From contig NZ_SSNI01000018.1 of the NCBI RefSeq assembly GCF_010015475.1, positions 59,417 to 123,416 of the forward strand: a DNA stretch of 64,000 nt, written 5' to 3'. The notes beneath the pieces are model-generated. The model was not told the origin of the DNA and did not search any database. It was given only the letters and a program-made list of their open reading frames with translations. How positions within the stretch are numbered: position 1 is the first letter of the stretch; each line of letters begins with the position of its first letter. The translations under genes were made by a program, and so were the position numbers. Positions 8,700 to 16,971 of the stretch are shown here, in pieces. The stretch is from Pontibacter pamirensis. Its GTDB lineage: Bacteria; Bacteroidota; Bacteroidia; Cytophagales; Hymenobacteraceae.

Positions 8700-9119
8700 T
8701 CAGAAATAAGGTATAGTAACTGTCGTCCTGTCTCCTGTACCAATGTCAACAATAACGATGTTGACGCCACTGCCTCCTTCTGTAACATCAATCTCATAAC
8801 TACCTACTGTATAACTGCCTGGTTCTAGTCCATCTTCTCCAAACTGTGAGGCGACCAGTTGCCTGGATAGTTGGTTTAGAATTTGTCTGTTCAGGTTTTG
8901 CTCAAAATCATCTAGTGGGCTCCTGTTCAGCAAACTATTTACCTGGGCATTCGGGTCTGTTGTCTTGTCCTGTGCCTGTGCTGAACTTTGCAGCCACTGA
9001 TAATTAAACGTTTCTCCTCCGAATGCAGGATTTTTAGGCTGATATATCAGGTCCTGCGCATGCAGGTTACTTGCTGCTAACAAACAAAGTAAGAATAATG
9101 GGTAAAACAGTTTTTTCAT
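8700..9119 (-). CDS. csgF: Curli assembly factor CsgF
   Basis: CsgF plugs the mouth of the CsgG channel on the cell surface and couples secretion to fibre nucleation. The 139-residue protein has a clear signal peptide (MKKLFYPLFLLCLLAASNLHA). The mature N-terminus carries the family signature: LIYQPKNPAFGG followed by an SSAQAQ segment, matching the NPxFGG and SAQAQ elements of E. coli CsgF that bind the CsgG neck. A helical middle (FEQNLNRQILNQLSRQL) and a C-terminal beta part (YEIDVTEGGSGVNIVIVD) follow as in the family. It lies 44 bp after csgE and 92 bp before csgG, on the same strand, in one likely operon. Confidence 0.93.
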   Translation of the reverse strand: MKKLFYPLFLLCLLAASNLHAQDLIYQPKNPAFGGETFNYQWLQSSAQAQDKTTDPNAQVNSLLNRSPLDDFEQNLNRQILNQLSRQLVASQFGEDGLEPGSYTVGSYEIDVTEGGSGVNIVIVDIGTGDRTTVTIPYF

Positions 9120-9163
9120 AGGGTTTTTTAATTGTGATGGTTGTATCGCTGCTAAAATCTGTA

Positions 9164-9697
9164 CTAAAATACCTCGCGTTCCTTTTTACCCTCTGCTTCC
9201 AGTTGCTTGTTCAGCTGGTCTTTTACCAGGTACTCATAAACGACTCCCACCATGTACGTTGCCACCTCTTCTATAATGTCGTAGCGGGGTTGCAGGGGTT
9301 GTTCAAATAGTCTATCCTCATTCACAGACAAGGAAACAACCGTTATATTCCCACGGGCTGGCAACTCTTCTATCTCAATGGTGAAGTTCCGGGCCATAGG
9401 AGGAGCCTCCCACTGCCTTTGAAACACCTCATAAAAATCACGCCCTGCTTTTGTGATGGTATTGTCTACTATAAGCCCATCAATTTCAAGATCAGCAGAG
9501 CTCCGGATGTTCTGCTCGTATTGATGAAGCTGTTCTGAAGTGAGTGGCAGGCCTGTTGTGTCCTGCTTTAAGGAGTCCTGCAATACTGGCTGCTGTGGCT
9601 GTGTCTGGTATTGCTGCTGCGCATAGGCTTCCCCGGCTACTGCCGTAAGCAGAAGCAGGCAAATGAATTTTAGCACATATGTAACTATGTTACGCAA
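9164..9697 (-). CDS. csgE: Curli periplasmic adaptor CsgE
   Basis: CsgE is the periplasmic cap of the CsgG channel that delivers curlin subunits. The 177-residue protein has an N-terminal signal ending in AVAGEAYAQ and then a Gln-rich stretch of about 35 residues that is absent from E. coli CsgE. The family core starts at LEIDGLIVDNTITKAGRDFY, followed by FQRQWEAPP, IEIEELPARGNITVVSLSVN and the C-terminal helix VYEYLVKDQLNKQLEAEGK. The only start that keeps the whole signal peptide is TTG at 9697; there is no in-frame ATG before the hydrophobic core. It is first in the csgE-F-G order. The 430-bp gap upstream (9698-10127) holds no gene and should contain its promoter; TATCTTCG 10 bp upstream of the TTG is a one-mismatch TAnnTTTG box. 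Confidence 0.92.
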   Translation of the reverse strand: MRNIVTYVLKFICLLLLTAVAGEAYAQQQYQTQPQQPVLQDSLKQDTTGLPLTSEQLHQYEQNIRSSADLEIDGLIVDNTITKAGRDFYEVFQRQWEAPPMARNFTIEIEELPARGNITVVSLSVNEDRLFEQPLQPRYDIIEEVATYMVGVVYEYLVKDQLNKQLEAEGKKEREVF

Positions 9698-10127
9698 GTA
9701 GAATTCCGAAGATAAAACGGGTAATATTATAAAAACTTTATGTTTTAGCTTATACCTTAACTTTTCTCAAAAGTTTACCTAGTCGTATATAATGTATGCA
9801 TTTTCTACCAATGAAGGAAGATACGCAAATTTTGCTGTGCGGCAAATGCCAATAATGACTTCCTGCATCCCCAAATTCGTTGTATGGTAGTCGAAGCTTA
9901 TACCATTAGCTTAGCTGCGTGAGGTTTGATGCTGTCAATTGCTCCTGCTGCGGTAATTTGTGCGCGTTTTCTCTTTCTCTCGAAAAAGTGAGGCACTACT
10001 GCTACTGAAGTTATTAATTTTCCATAATTTACTGTTCAGGCGACAGCTATTACCCACTTGACAGCTTTGCCATCAGGTCCATCCTACTTGCCAATAGTTA
10101 TATATTAGATTTTTCCCATAAGAATCA

Positions 10128-10931
10128 ATGGACAACTACGAGAACTACTTCGAAAGCAACCGCCAGCTTTGGAACAAACGAACCCCGCTGCACCGGCAGT
10201 CAGACTTTTACAACGTGCCGGCTTTTTTAGAAGGCAGGACATCGCTAAACAAAATCGAGTTGGATGAACTCGGCGACGTAAGCGGCAAATCGCTGCTGCA
10301 CCTGCAGTGTCACTTTGGGCAGGACACGCTGTCGTGGGCGAGGCTGGGCGCTAAAGCGACCGGTATCGACCTTTCTGATGCTTCTATTGAGGAGGCCAGC
10401 AGGTTAAACCAGCAACTGGGGCTGGATGTCACCTTTGTGCAGTCTAATGTATATGACCTGAAGGAAAACCTGCAGGGGCAGTTTGATGTGGTATTTACCT
10501 CCTACGGCACCATTGGCTGGTTACCGGACCTTGAGAAGTGGGCCGAAACCATACATCATTTCCTGAAGCCGGGCGGTATATTTTACATGGTGGAGTTTCA
10601 TCCGGTGGCGTGGATGTTCGATGATGATTTCCAGCAGATTGTATACCCGTACCACAACACATTCGAACCCATAGTTACAGAAACAGAACAAAGCTACACC
10701 GACGGCAGCAACCATGAAAGGCTCAAAGAGTATGGCTGGAACCATGGATTAGGTGAGGTCATCTCATCCCTCACTACCAAAGGGCTCCGCCTTGAATTCC
10801 TGCACGAATTCCCGTATTCGCCTTACAATATCTTCCGGCATATGGTGCAGGGCGAAGACGGCTACTGGCGCATCCGGCACCTGGAAAACAAGATTCCCTT
10901 GCTTTACTCCATTAAAGCAACCAAGCCATAG
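10128..10931 (+). CDS. Class I SAM-dependent methyltransferase
   Basis: A 267-residue soluble enzyme. The Rossmann-like SAM site is visible at about residues 54-75: LLHLQCHFGQDTLSWARLGA is motif I in the variant H-L-Q-C-H-F-G-Q-D typical of one family. TGIDLSDASIEEA follows (acidic residue binding the ribose) and then FDVVFTSYGTIGWLPDL and LKPGGIFYMVE. The C-terminal part is Trp, Tyr and His-rich and probably binds the substrate. The substrate is unknown; relatives are usually annotated only as class I methyltransferases. No partner is evident: thioredoxin follows 120 bp downstream on the same strand, probably as a separate unit. Confidence 0.92.
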   Translation: MDNYENYFESNRQLWNKRTPLHRQSDFYNVPAFLEGRTSLNKIELDELGDVSGKSLLHLQCHFGQDTLSWARLGAKATGIDLSDASIEEASRLNQQLGLDVTFVQSNVYDLKENLQGQFDVVFTSYGTIGWLPDLEKWAETIHHFLKPGGIFYMVEFHPVAWMFDDDFQQIVYPYHNTFEPIVTETEQSYTDGSNHERLKEYGWNHGLGEVISSLTTKGLRLEFLHEFPYSPYNIFRHMVQGEDGYWRIRHLENKIPLLYSIKATKP

Positions 10932-11051
10932 TAGTAAATTTTAGATTACAGTAAGCAACTCTCTGCATTTAAACCACTGTATACTTGCTGGAATGATCAA
11001 AACTACACACCTGCAGTAGCCGTATTCTGGTTATATCTAACTGCTAAAGCC

Positions 11052-11360
11052 ATGGCTAAAAAATCATTTCAGGAATTGATTAACAGCCCGGACACACCGG
11101 TGCTGGTCGATTTTCATGCCGAGTGGTGCGGCCCGTGCAAAACCATGTCGCCGGTTGTGAAGCAGGTAGCTAGCCAGTTTGAAGGAAAGCTGAAAGTAAT
11201 TAAAGTGGACATAGACAAAAACCAGGCTACGGCGGCACAATACCGGGTGCAGGGCGTGCCTACGTTTATTCTCTTCAATAAAGGCCAGCAGGTATGGCGG
11301 CAGTCTGGTGCCATGCCAGCCCATGTGCTGTCGCAGGCAGTGCAGCAGGCGATATCTTAA
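11052..11360 (+). CDS. trxA: Thioredoxin
   Basis: A 102-residue single-domain thioredoxin that reduces protein disulfides in the cytosol using electrons from thioredoxin reductase. The active site is AEWCGPCKTMSP near residues 24-35 with the classic WCGPC motif. DFHAEW precedes it, VDIDKNQATAAQYRVQGVPTFILF contains the conserved cis-Pro loop (GVPT near 72-75), and the C-terminal helix is normal. There is no signal peptide. The reductase gene is not in this window. Downstream lies a 288-bp gap with REP-like repeats. Confidence 0.95.
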   Translation: MAKKSFQELINSPDTPVLVDFHAEWCGPCKTMSPVVKQVASQFEGKLKVIKVDIDKNQATAAQYRVQGVPTFILFNKGQQVWRQSGAMPAHVLSQAVQQAIS

Positions 11361-11486
11361 TGTTAAACTGGAAACCAGGCAACACGCCTTTGATGTGGCT
11401 TTTGAACAGCAAAATCAAGCAACTGCCGGATGCTCCGCTACAGTCCCGGCTGGACGATCTGTTGATAGTCTAATTTTTAAAAGCGA

Positions 11487-11595
11487 TTTAGCTCCAGCGG
11501 AGCGGCCTGTTTAGGACAGGTTAACAGGCCGCTCCGCTGGAGCTAAAGAACAATAAGACTCTTTTTCTATTAACAGGTCGTCCCGCTGGGACTTA
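11487..11595. repeat. REP-like palindromic element, copy 1
   Basis: Bases 11487-11511 and 11523-11547 form a perfect 25-bp inverted repeat around an 11-base spacer; the arm core reads CTCCAGCGGAGCGGCC. A third, diverged unit in the same orientation as the second arm lies at 11571-11595 (AACAGGTCGTCCCGCTGGGA). Each unit is itself partly self-complementary around CCGCTGG. A related set lies at 45076-45223. It sits between the thioredoxin stop and the convergent histidine kinase gene. Confidence 0.85.
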
Positions 11596-11648
11596 AAACT
11601 GAATATAATGAGATCCGTGTAACAGCGTTTACTATTTTGAAAATATGC

Positions 11649-13028
11649 TCATTCAACCATTGCTTTAAACTGCAGACTGAAAACTGTAGGGCCACCGGGT
11701 TGAGAATTCACACGGATGCTGCCGCCGTGCTGCCGGATAATTTGCTTTGATAAACTTAGCCCGATGCCGGAACCCTGCTTTTTGGTTGTATAAAATGGAA
11801 TAAAGATTTTATCCCGCACATCCTCCGGTATGCCAGCGCCATTATCTGTTACATTAATCCGGACCCTGTTCTTTTCCTGTTCCGGAATATAAGCCAGCAC
11901 TTCCACGCAGGGTTTTTCTACTGCCTCACAGGCCTCCATTCCATTTTTAATAAGGTTAATCAGCACCTGCTCCAACTGCTCTGCATCTGCCTGTACCGTC
12001 ATGTTCTCATCGGGCAGGAACAACCTCAGGCTGATATGCTGAGTCTGCATGGTAGGCTGAAGCAGCCGACGCACATTCTGTAGCAGTTCCCTCACCTTAA
12101 CCGGGCGAAGTTCTGAGGTGGGCAGGCGCATCAGGCGGCGGTAATCCTTTACAAAGTGCAGCATGCCGGCACTGCGGCGCTCTATTGTCTGTAGCCCAGC
12201 CTGCATATCTTCCAGCACTTCCTCCTCAATGGCCTCGCCTGCAGCCTGCTTTGCGATGACCTCGCTTTCCAGCAAACCAGCGACAGTAGAAGTGAGCGAA
12301 ATAATGGGCGTCACGGAGTTCATGATTTCGTGCGTCAGCACCCGGATTACTTTCTGCCATGTCTGCAGTTCCTGTTCCTCCAGTTCTGATTGAATGTTCT
12401 GTAAAGTTACAATTCTGAGCAGCTGCCCCTGGGAGTAGAGCTCAGTTGCGTGCACATTGAGCAGCAGTTGGTCCTGTTCCTGCGTTACTGTTACCAATGA
12501 TTTCTCATTATGCTTTGTGTGCCACAGCGCATGTACCAGCTCCGGACTTAGCCGCTCGAGGGCATGGATGTTTCGCAGGTGCGGCACGCGCAGCAGTTCT
12601 TTTACCACATGGTTTACCAGCTGCACCTCTCCTTTTTCATTAAACGTAAGTATACCAGTACCCACCTGATCAATAATGGTTTGCAGGTAGTGGTAATGGG
12701 CTTGCTTCTCCGTTTTCACCCGCTGAAAGGATTCCGAAATCTCATTAAAGCTACTGTAGAGGTCACGAAAAGAAGAATTAGCGCCCTCTGCGGCAAAACG
12801 TTGTGTAAAATCAGAGTGTTTTATTGCCTCTAAAAAGCTGCTAATGTCGCGATTGGTGCGCTCTACAAAGTAAAGCATGTCATAGAGTTGGAACAGCACC
12901 AGCAGAAAAAGGCAGAAAGCCGTCATGTACCAATCCGTGCGGTAGAGGACAAAGACGGTCACCACGATAATTGCCACTAAGAGCAATAACCGGAACAGCA
13001 GCTTTGCCTTAAAGCCGTTAAAGACCAT
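11649..13028 (-). CDS. Sensor histidine kinase (NtrY/AtoS-like)
   Basis: A 459-residue membrane kinase. Two hydrophobic segments at about residues 8-28 and 34-52 form the N-terminal hairpin with almost no periplasmic loop, so the stimulus is probably sensed in the membrane or cytosol. A HAMP/coiled-coil-like stretch and a PAS-like domain (about 112-210; QTIIDQVGTGILTFNEKGEV) follow. The H-box is LTHEIMNSVTPI near residue 232 with the phosphorylated His. The ATP-binding N box (INLIKNGMEA), G1 (DNGAGIP), F (FIPFYTTK) and G2 (GSGIGLSLS) are intact. Its start overlaps the end of the response regulator by 11 bp, so the two are co-translated. It should phosphorylate that regulator and control the adjacent export genes. 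Confidence 0.93.
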   Translation of the reverse strand: MVFNGFKAKLLFRLLLLVAIIVVTVFVLYRTDWYMTAFCLFLLVLFQLYDMLYFVERTNRDISSFLEAIKHSDFTQRFAAEGANSSFRDLYSSFNEISESFQRVKTEKQAHYHYLQTIIDQVGTGILTFNEKGEVQLVNHVVKELLRVPHLRNIHALERLSPELVHALWHTKHNEKSLVTVTQEQDQLLLNVHATELYSQGQLLRIVTLQNIQSELEEQELQTWQKVIRVLTHEIMNSVTPIISLTSTVAGLLESEVIAKQAAGEAIEEEVLEDMQAGLQTIERRSAGMLHFVKDYRRLMRLPTSELRPVKVRELLQNVRRLLQPTMQTQHISLRLFLPDENMTVQADAEQLEQVLINLIKNGMEACEAVEKPCVEVLAYIPEQEKNRVRINVTDNGAGIPEDVRDKIFIPFYTTKKQGSGIGLSLSKQIIRQHGGSIRVNSQPGGPTVFSLQFKAMVE

Positions 13029-14400
13029 GCTTCTCTATTCTTCGGTAGAGGGCGGTGCGGGTAATGCCCAGTTCTTTTGCCGCATGCGTTATGTTGCCTG
13101 AGTGTTTTACCAGCGCCTTCTGCACCATCATTTTCTCCAGTGTATCCAGCGTATAGTCGTTGTCGGCCAGGCTTTCTACCATCTGCCGCTGCTCCCGGGC
13201 AGCCGCGCCAGGGGCAAAGTAAAAGTCGTCGGCCTGCAGCTCGTCTCCGTCGCAGAGTATAACAGCGCGCTCCATGGCATGGTCCAGTTCGCGTATGTTG
13301 CCGGGCCAGTGGTACTCGTTCAGGCGGCGCAAGGTGTTCTGGTTCATGCGCAGGTTGGGGCGCTCGTATTTCTGGCTGTATATTCTCAGGAAATGCTCCG
13401 CCAGCAGTTTAATGTCTTCGCGGCGCTCCCGAAGCGGGGGCAGGTGTATTTCTACGGTATTGATGCGGTACAGTAAATCCTGCCGAAAGCTGCCTTCCCG
13501 CACCATCTCGTAAAGTGGCATGTTAGTAGCGCAAATCAACCTGATATTGATGGGCCGGGGCTTGTTAGTACCCAGCCGGATGACTTGGTGGCTTTGAAGC
13601 ACCGTCAGCAGTTTGGCCTGCAGTGCCAGCGACAGATTGCCTATTTCATCCAGGAAAAGCGTTCCATCGGTGGCTGCCTCAAAACGGCCGGCGCGGTCTT
13701 CTTTGGCATCTGTAAAAGAACCTTTGGCGTGCCCAAAAAGCTCGCTCTCAAAAAGTGTGGTGCTCACGGCGCCTAAATCAACTTTTTCAAAAGCCTTGTT
13801 TGCCCGCTTGGATTTGCGGTGCAGCGCCCGGGCGGCTACTTCTTTACCTGTACCATTTTCGCCCAGTATCAGCACATTGGCATCTGTGCCTGCTACTTTG
13901 TCTATTGTCTGGTACACCCGCTGCATAGCAGGCGACACCCCGATAAACTCACCGTAGTGATATACCGTGTTATTTTGCTCCGCAGCCTCTGCCGTACGGT
14001 TTTCCTTGCTGCTGTTCTTCTGGGAGGCAGATTTCAGAATAGCTACCAGCTTCTCGTTCTGCCAGGGCTTCAGCACAAAGTCTGCCGCTCCCTCTTTTAA
14101 GGCACGCACTGCCAGCTCAATGTCGCCATAAGCGGTCATCAGAATCACAGAAGTGTTCGGGGACATCTGGCGGATCTGCTTCAGCCAATACAAGCCTTCT
14201 TTGCTGGAGGTGGCCCCGGTACTGTAATTCATATCCAGCAACACGACATCTACAGGCTGCTCCTGCAGCATAGAAGGGATTTTATAAGGATCCGAGGTAG
14301 TTTGTACGGATGTAAAATGCTGCTTTAAAAGCAGTCTGCCTGCCATTAGGATATCATCTTCGTCATCAACTATCAGTATGTTGCAGGCGATTTTACTCAT
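13018..14400 (-). CDS. Sigma-54-dependent response regulator (NtrC family)
   Basis: A 460-residue activator with three domains. The receiver is at about 5-125 (ILIVDDEDD acidic pocket, phospho-acceptor Asp in VVLLDMNY, and ILMTAYGD). The AAA+ domain at about 150-390 has Walker A GENGTGKEVAAR, Walker B GTLFLDEIGN and arginine finger region LLYRINTVEIHLPPLRER. A Fis-type HTH at the end (NITHAAKELGITRTALYRRI) binds DNA. The sigma-54 contact loop reads GSFTDA in place of the textbook GAFTGA; similar variants are common in Bacteroidota. It precedes its kinase in the operon and is divergent from the membrane fusion protein gene. The gap between holds a -24/-12 promoter and two palindromes, its probable targets. 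Confidence 0.95.
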   Translation of the reverse strand: MSKIACNILIVDDEDDILMAGRLLLKQHFTSVQTTSDPYKIPSMLQEQPVDVVLLDMNYSTGATSSKEGLYWLKQIRQMSPNTSVILMTAYGDIELAVRALKEGAADFVLKPWQNEKLVAILKSASQKNSSKENRTAEAAEQNNTVYHYGEFIGVSPAMQRVYQTIDKVAGTDANVLILGENGTGKEVAARALHRKSKRANKAFEKVDLGAVSTTLFESELFGHAKGSFTDAKEDRAGRFEAATDGTLFLDEIGNLSLALQAKLLTVLQSHQVIRLGTNKPRPINIRLICATNMPLYEMVREGSFRQDLLYRINTVEIHLPPLRERREDIKLLAEHFLRIYSQKYERPNLRMNQNTLRRLNEYHWPGNIRELDHAMERAVILCDGDELQADDFYFAPGAAAREQRQMVESLADNDYTLDTLEKMMVQKALVKHSGNITHAAKELGITRTALYRRIEKHGL

Positions 14401-14532
14401 GGTTCAGGTGTGGGTTTGCAGGATACAAGTATGTAAATTACGTTTATTTCATGCAATATGCCAAGTCAGCCGCTAAGTATACAAGGCTTGTCGCAATTCT
14501 ACTCATCAAAAAATGACCTGACTTGCAACAGC

Positions 14533-14571
14533 TGTTCGGATGCAGACACCCGGGTGTTCGGAACCGGACAC
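14533..14571. promoter_or_regulatory. Paired upstream activator sites for the sigma-54 regulator
   Basis: Two related imperfect palindromes, TGTTCGGATGCAGACA at 14533-14548 and GTGTTCGGAACCGGACAC at 14554-14571, lie with centres 22 bp apart, that is two helical turns. This is the usual layout of enhancer sites bound by NtrC-type dimers. They lie about 90 bp upstream of the predicted start of transcription for the efflux operon, and about 130-170 bp from the divergent regulator gene. The link to this regulator is inferred from position. Confidence 0.65.
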
Positions 14572-14635
14572 TCTAATCATAGCACAAAGGCTATACACAA
14601 GTTTAAAATACTAAAAATCAGAGCATTATGTTTTA

Positions 14636-14651
14636 TGGCACATTTATTGGC
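14636..14651 (+). promoter_or_regulatory. Sigma-54 (-24/-12) promoter of the efflux operon
   Basis: TGGCAC at 14636-14641, five bases, then TTGG at 14647-14650 followed by C match the TGGCAC-N5-TTGC pattern, with one mismatch at the last base. Spacing between the -24 GG and the -12 pair is correct. The predicted transcription start is near 14662, about 44 bp before the ATG at 14706. This supports that ATG over the upstream in-frame one at 14628, which would lie before the promoter. Confidence 0.7.
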
Positions 14652-14705
14652 AAATGCAAAACAGACTGGACGATAAGAACACAAGATCTAATATATAGCC
14701 TCGAA

Positions 14706-15956
14706 ATGGACCGCGTAATTGAAAAGAAAACGAACACGCCAAAAAGGATAGCAATCGCAGCAGGTGCTGTAGTACTGCTTGTGCTTCTGATTTATAATCT
14801 GCTCTTCGCAGAACACACTTCTAAACTGAATGTAGACAGCGAACGTGTGACTCTGGGCAGCGTGCAGAACGGTGTGTTCCAGGAATTCATTGCGATTGAT
14901 GGTTCTGTGGAGCCTCTTAAAACTTTTTACCTCGATATAGCAGAAGGTGGACGTGTAGAGCAGGTGTATGTGGAAGACGGACAGACGGTGCAGGAAGGTG
15001 ATACCATTCTGAAGCTTTCAAACACGACGCTGCAGATTGACTTCATGACCCGCGAGTCGCAGTTGTATGACCTGATGAACGAGCGCCAGAATTCGGAGAT
15101 TACCATGAAGCAGGACCTGATCCGCAAAGAAAACGACCTGGCGGAAATTGACTACAGCCTGGCACTGGCGCAACGCAAGTATGAGCGCAACAAGATGCTG
15201 ATAGAGGAAAAAGTTATTCCACAGGAGGAATTTCAGGCATCGCAGGATGAATACAACTACCTGAACAAACGCAAAACCCTGGCCGAGCGCTCCGTAAAAC
15301 AGGACGCCAAACTGATGGATGACCGCCTGCGCCAGTTGGACCTCTCCATCTCCCGCATGAGCGCCAACATTGACATGGCCCGCAAAACCCTGAACAACTT
15401 ATATGTAGTTGCCCCTATCACTGGCCAGCTTTCCACGCTTAAGGCAGAGGTAGGAGAATCGAAGGGTGCAGGCGAGAACATAGGCCAGATAGATAACATG
15501 AGCGGTTATAAAGTATCAGCTAACATCGACCAGCATTACATATCGCGGGTATACGATGGCCTCACCGGCACCTTCGACTTTAACGGAAAAACACACCAAG
15601 TAGAAGTAGCCAAGGTGTTCCCGGATGTGCAGAACAACACCTTTAAAGTAGACATGCAGTTTACGAGCAACGCACCGGAAGGTATCCGCCGCGGCCAGAC
15701 CCTGCAAATGAAGCTTAACCTGAACGATGGCGGCAGTGCCGTACTGGTGCCACGTGGCGGCTTCTACCAGAGCACAGGCGGCAACTGGATTTTTGTGGTA
15801 GACGAGTCAGGAGACTATGCTACGAAGCGCAACATCAAGTTAGGCCGGCAGAACCCGAACCACTACGAAGTGTTGGACGGACTGCAACCAGGCGACAAAG
15901 TAGTGCTCTCCTCCTACGACAGCTACGGCGAAATTGACAGATTAGAGCTTAAATAA
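14706..15956 (+). CDS. Membrane fusion (periplasmic adaptor) protein, HlyD/MacA type
   Basis: A 416-residue adaptor that links inner-membrane ABC permeases to an outer-membrane exit duct. One membrane anchor lies at about residues 13-35 (IAIAAGAVVLLVLLIYNLLF). A lipoyl-like half domain follows (GRVEQVYVEDGQTVQEGDTI), then a long alpha-hairpin rich in charged residues at about 110-225 (coiled coil), the second lipoyl half (VVAPITGQLSTL) and beta-barrel and membrane-proximal domains (GDKVVLSSYDSYGEIDRLEL). I chose 14706 rather than 14628 because the sigma-54 promoter lies between them. It is the first gene of the operon, 67 bp before the ATPase. No TolC-like gene is present in the window. Confidence 0.93.
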   Translation: MDRVIEKKTNTPKRIAIAAGAVVLLVLLIYNLLFAEHTSKLNVDSERVTLGSVQNGVFQEFIAIDGSVEPLKTFYLDIAEGGRVEQVYVEDGQTVQEGDTILKLSNTTLQIDFMTRESQLYDLMNERQNSEITMKQDLIRKENDLAEIDYSLALAQRKYERNKMLIEEKVIPQEEFQASQDEYNYLNKRKTLAERSVKQDAKLMDDRLRQLDLSISRMSANIDMARKTLNNLYVVAPITGQLSTLKAEVGESKGAGENIGQIDNMSGYKVSANIDQHYISRVYDGLTGTFDFNGKTHQVEVAKVFPDVQNNTFKVDMQFTSNAPEGIRRGQTLQMKLNLNDGGSAVLVPRGGFYQSTGGNWIFVVDESGDYATKRNIKLGRQNPNHYEVLDGLQPGDKVVLSSYDSYGEIDRLELK

Positions 15957-16023
15957 TAAACACTGCCACTAGTACAAAATAAAACTATAAAGAAAAGAAA
16001 ACCTCAATCTAAGACATCGAAAT

Positions 16024-16743
16024 ATGAACAAGGAAGATTTGATTATCGAAACAAAAAACCTGCAGAAAAAATACGTGACGGACACAGTGGAGACCACTGC
16101 CCTCGCAGGTGTTGATTTGAAAATTGCAAAGGGCGAGTTTGTGGCTATCATGGGGCCTTCTGGTTGCGGTAAGTCTACGCTGCTCAACATCCTGGGTATG
16201 CTTGACAGCCCATCTTCCGGCACATTTACCTTCCTGGGTCAGGAAATCAGCAACGCTACGGAGCGCCAGCGCGCCAAGCTACGCAAAGAGAATCTTGGCT
16301 TTGTGTTCCAGAGCTTTAACCTGATTGACGAACTGACTGTGTCTGAAAACATCGGACTGCCACTCGCTTACCTGGGTGTGTCGAAAGACGAGACAAACAA
16401 ACGTGTGCAGGCTGCCATGGAGCGCATGGGTATTGCCCACCGCCGCAACCATTTCCCGCAGCAGTTGTCTGGTGGTCAGCAGCAGCGTGTGGCTATTGCC
16501 CGCGCTACGGTATCTAATCCAAGCCTGATACTGGCGGATGAGCCGACCGGTAACCTCGACTCGGTGCATGGCCGCGAGGTGATGGCACTGCTTTCTGAGT
16601 TAAACGAGGCAGGCACGACGGTAGTAATGGTAACGCACTCCCCTTCTGACGCGGAGTACGCTCACCGCATCGTGAACCTGTTCGATGGCCAGATAGTAAC
16701 CGAAAACCTGAACGTGAAGCGCCACGCGGCAGAGCTGCTTTAG
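16024..16743 (+). CDS. ABC transporter ATPase, MacB/LolD type
   Basis: A 239-residue nucleotide-binding subunit. Walker A is GPSGCGKST (about residues 42-50), the Q-loop is FVFQSFNLIDEL, the signature is LSGGQQQRVAIARA, and Walker B is LILADEPTGNLD, followed by the switch His in VTHSPSDAEYA. The sequence is of the MacB/LolD/FtsE subgroup whose permease partners have a large periplasmic domain. In E. coli MacB the ATPase and permease are fused; here they are separate, and this is the only ATPase beside three permeases. It follows the adaptor gene by 67 bp. A 378-bp gap separates it from the first permease. Confidence 0.96.
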   Translation: MNKEDLIIETKNLQKKYVTDTVETTALAGVDLKIAKGEFVAIMGPSGCGKSTLLNILGMLDSPSSGTFTFLGQEISNATERQRAKLRKENLGFVFQSFNLIDELTVSENIGLPLAYLGVSKDETNKRVQAAMERMGIAHRRNHFPQQLSGGQQQRVAIARATVSNPSLILADEPTGNLDSVHGREVMALLSELNEAGTTVVMVTHSPSDAEYAHRIVNLFDGQIVTENLNVKRHAAELL

Positions 16744-16796
16744 GTGCTGCTTAAAGAAGAAAAGCTGTTTGTTAGATAAATTGTTTGTTTCAAATG

Positions 16797-16827
16797 AGAC
16801 GGCGCGGATATTCCGCGCCTGCCTCTT
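16797..16827. other. GC-rich hairpin downstream of the ABC ATPase gene
   Basis: GGCGCGGA at 16801-16808 pairs with TCCGCGCC at 16812-16819 across a three-base loop, with possible extension outward. No T-run follows, so it is more likely an mRNA-processing or attenuation hairpin than a full terminator. It lies 54 bp after the ATPase stop, inside the gap before the first permease. Confidence 0.45.
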
Positions 16828-16971
16828 CTAAATAGCTTCAGCAGGGCTTCTGTTTCTCTGATACTCCTGCAGCTCCCGGTAAAGTGCTATTATACTGAAA
16901 CGCCACCTGGTTTCTGCTTCCATGTAGCCCTGTTCAAATGGTAGTATGGCGAGATTGAAATCAAAATTTCA
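16828..16971 (-). pseudogene. Short open stretch, possible gene remnant
   Basis: On the minus strand the gap between ATPase and permease has a stop-free stretch ending at TAG 16828-16830. From an ATG at 16923 it would give 31 residues (MEAETRWRFSIIALYREL…), rich in Glu and Arg and helical in character; the frame stays open to about 16971 without another ATG. I do not recognise it. It may be a relic of a gene displaced when the permeases were inserted, or chance. Nothing else is seen in 16744-17121. Confidence 0.2.

Noticed and set aside
9698..10127. Possible small gene in the gap upstream of csgE
   Set aside because: No frame with a credible start or composition was seen; the gap is best read as promoter region.
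14628..14705. Longer start of the membrane fusion protein at 14628
   Set aside because: The sigma-54 promoter lies within it, so it would not be transcribed.
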